7,688 bases of DNA from Bacteroidales bacterium. GTDB taxonomy: Bacteria; Bacteroidota; Bacteroidia; Bacteroidales; UBA932. The notes below the pieces were generated by a model. The model worked only from the letters and a program-made list of their open reading frames with translations, made no database searches and was not told the origin of the DNA. Positions 6,962 through 7,688 of this stretch are shown here, piece after piece. The stretch covers positions 1-7,688 of the forward strand of contig JAFZFL010000160.1 in assembly GCA_017555925.1 (NCBI GenBank), given 5' to 3'. The stretch's first letter is position 1. Each line of letters opens with the position of its first letter. Both the position numbers and the translations under genes were made by a program.

Positions 6962-7688
6962 ATGAAGAATGTTTATTTTATAGGTATTGGCGGTATTGGA
7001 ATGAGTGCCATTGCCCGTTACTATAACCACGCAGGTTTTTGTGTGAGCGGTTATGACAAAACCCCTTCAAAGCTTACGGCAAAGCTTGAAGAGGAGGGTA
7101 TTGCCATTCACTATAAAGATGATATTTCATATATTCCCGACAATATAGAAGAGACTCTTGTAATTTATACACCTGCCATTCCTGCAGATATGGGGGAGCT
7201 TGTATACGTAAGGGAAAACGGATACAGACTTGTAAAGCGTTCACGCGCCCTTGGAGAGATTGCTTCAATGCAATGCTGTCTTGCAATTGCAGGAACACAC
7301 GGAAAAACAACTACCAGCACAATGCTGGCACATATATACACACATAGCGGACTGGGCTGCAATGCATTTTTGGGTGGCATTTCAAAAAATTACCATACAA
7401 ACCTGCTTTTGAGCAAAAACCCGGTGATTGTTGCAGAAGCCGATGAGTTTGACCGCTCTTTTTTGCAACTTTTCCCAGATATTGCTGCAATTACATCTAC
7501 AGATGCAGACCATCTTGACATTTACGGTAACATTGAGACCATTCAGGGGGCTTTTGCCGAGTTTGCCTCACAAATTAAAGAGAGTGGCTATCTCATAGCA
7601 AAGAGAGGCATCTGTCTGGATACTTCTAAAGTTAAAGCGAAAGTGTTCAGCTACTCATTTAAGGAGAAAGCAGATTTCTACCCCGAGA
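6962..7688 (+). CDS. murC: UDP-N-acetylmuramate--L-alanine ligase (MurC), N-terminal part
   Basis: The gene starts at ATG 6962 and runs off the right edge; 242 residues are visible, a little over half of a usual MurC. It is the cytoplasmic ATP-dependent ligase that adds the first residue, L-Ala, to UDP-MurNAc. The start is the classic MurC nucleotide-fold motif FIGIGGIGMSAIARYY (6-21). SGYD (29-32), YTPAIP (69-74) and KRSRALGEI (92-100) follow. The P-loop is GTHGKTTTS (111-119); the THGKTT form separates MurC and Mpl from MurD and MurE. The central domain has EADEFDRSF (159-167), where E. coli has EADESDASF, and TDADHLDIYG (180-189). The related recycling ligase Mpl is less likely given the position after murG. 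It starts 10 bases after the murG stop, with an A-rich leader and no Shine-Dalgarno sequence. The C-terminal domain cannot be assessed. Confidence 0.95.
   Translation, partial: MKNVYFIGIGGIGMSAIARYYNHAGFCVSGYDKTPSKLTAKLEEEGIAIHYKDDISYIPDNIEETLVIYTPAIPADMGELVYVRENGYRLVKRSRALGEIASMQCCLAIAGTHGKTTTSTMLAHIYTHSGLGCNAFLGGISKNYHTNLLLSKNPVIVAEADEFDRSFLQLFPDIAAITSTDADHLDIYGNIETIQGAFAEFASQIKESGYLIAKRGICLDTSKVKAKVFSYSFKEKADFYPE

Overview
The window is a continuous, all plus-strand stretch of a dcw (division and cell wall) cluster. The order is ftsI 3' end, murE, mraY, murD, ftsW, murG, murC 5' part. Gene order and protein style point to the phylum Bacteroidota, most likely the order Bacteroidales. The supporting signs are a PASTA domain at the end of the FtsI-type transpeptidase, no murF between murE and mraY, a long extra periplasmic loop in MraY, the MurC signature EADEFDRSF, starts without Shine-Dalgarno sequences, and A+T-leaning codon use. 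Genus and species cannot be decided from the sequence alone.

Layout: positions 1-363 hold the C-terminal part of a class B penicillin-binding protein (FtsI) ending in one PASTA domain. murE (350-1840) overlaps its end by 14 bases. mraY (1868-3150) follows after 27 bases and is split near 2489-2494 by an apparent loss of one base. murD starts 2 bases after mraY (3153-4487), ftsW follows after 21 bases (4509-5777), murG after about 37 (5815-6951), and murC starts 10 bases later (6962) and runs off the window. No gap exceeds 40 bases. No terminator, RNA gene, repeat, mobile element or CRISPR array was seen, so the block looks like one operon.

Together the genes cover most of peptidoglycan precursor assembly and its use at the septum. 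MurC, MurD and MurE add L-Ala, D-Glu and the third residue (meso-diaminopimelate, judged by DNPR) to UDP-MurNAc. MraY moves the pentapeptide unit to undecaprenyl phosphate (lipid I), and MurG adds GlcNAc (lipid II). FtsW polymerises the glycan and FtsI cross-links it. MurF, which adds D-Ala-D-Ala, is not in the window.

This is an ordinary core region and I found no undescribed system. The observation most worth checking is the mraY frameshift, in which an essential gene is split although both halves look fully conserved. Smaller points are the MraY loop, a changed fourth-helix motif in FtsW, and the ftsI/murE overlap.
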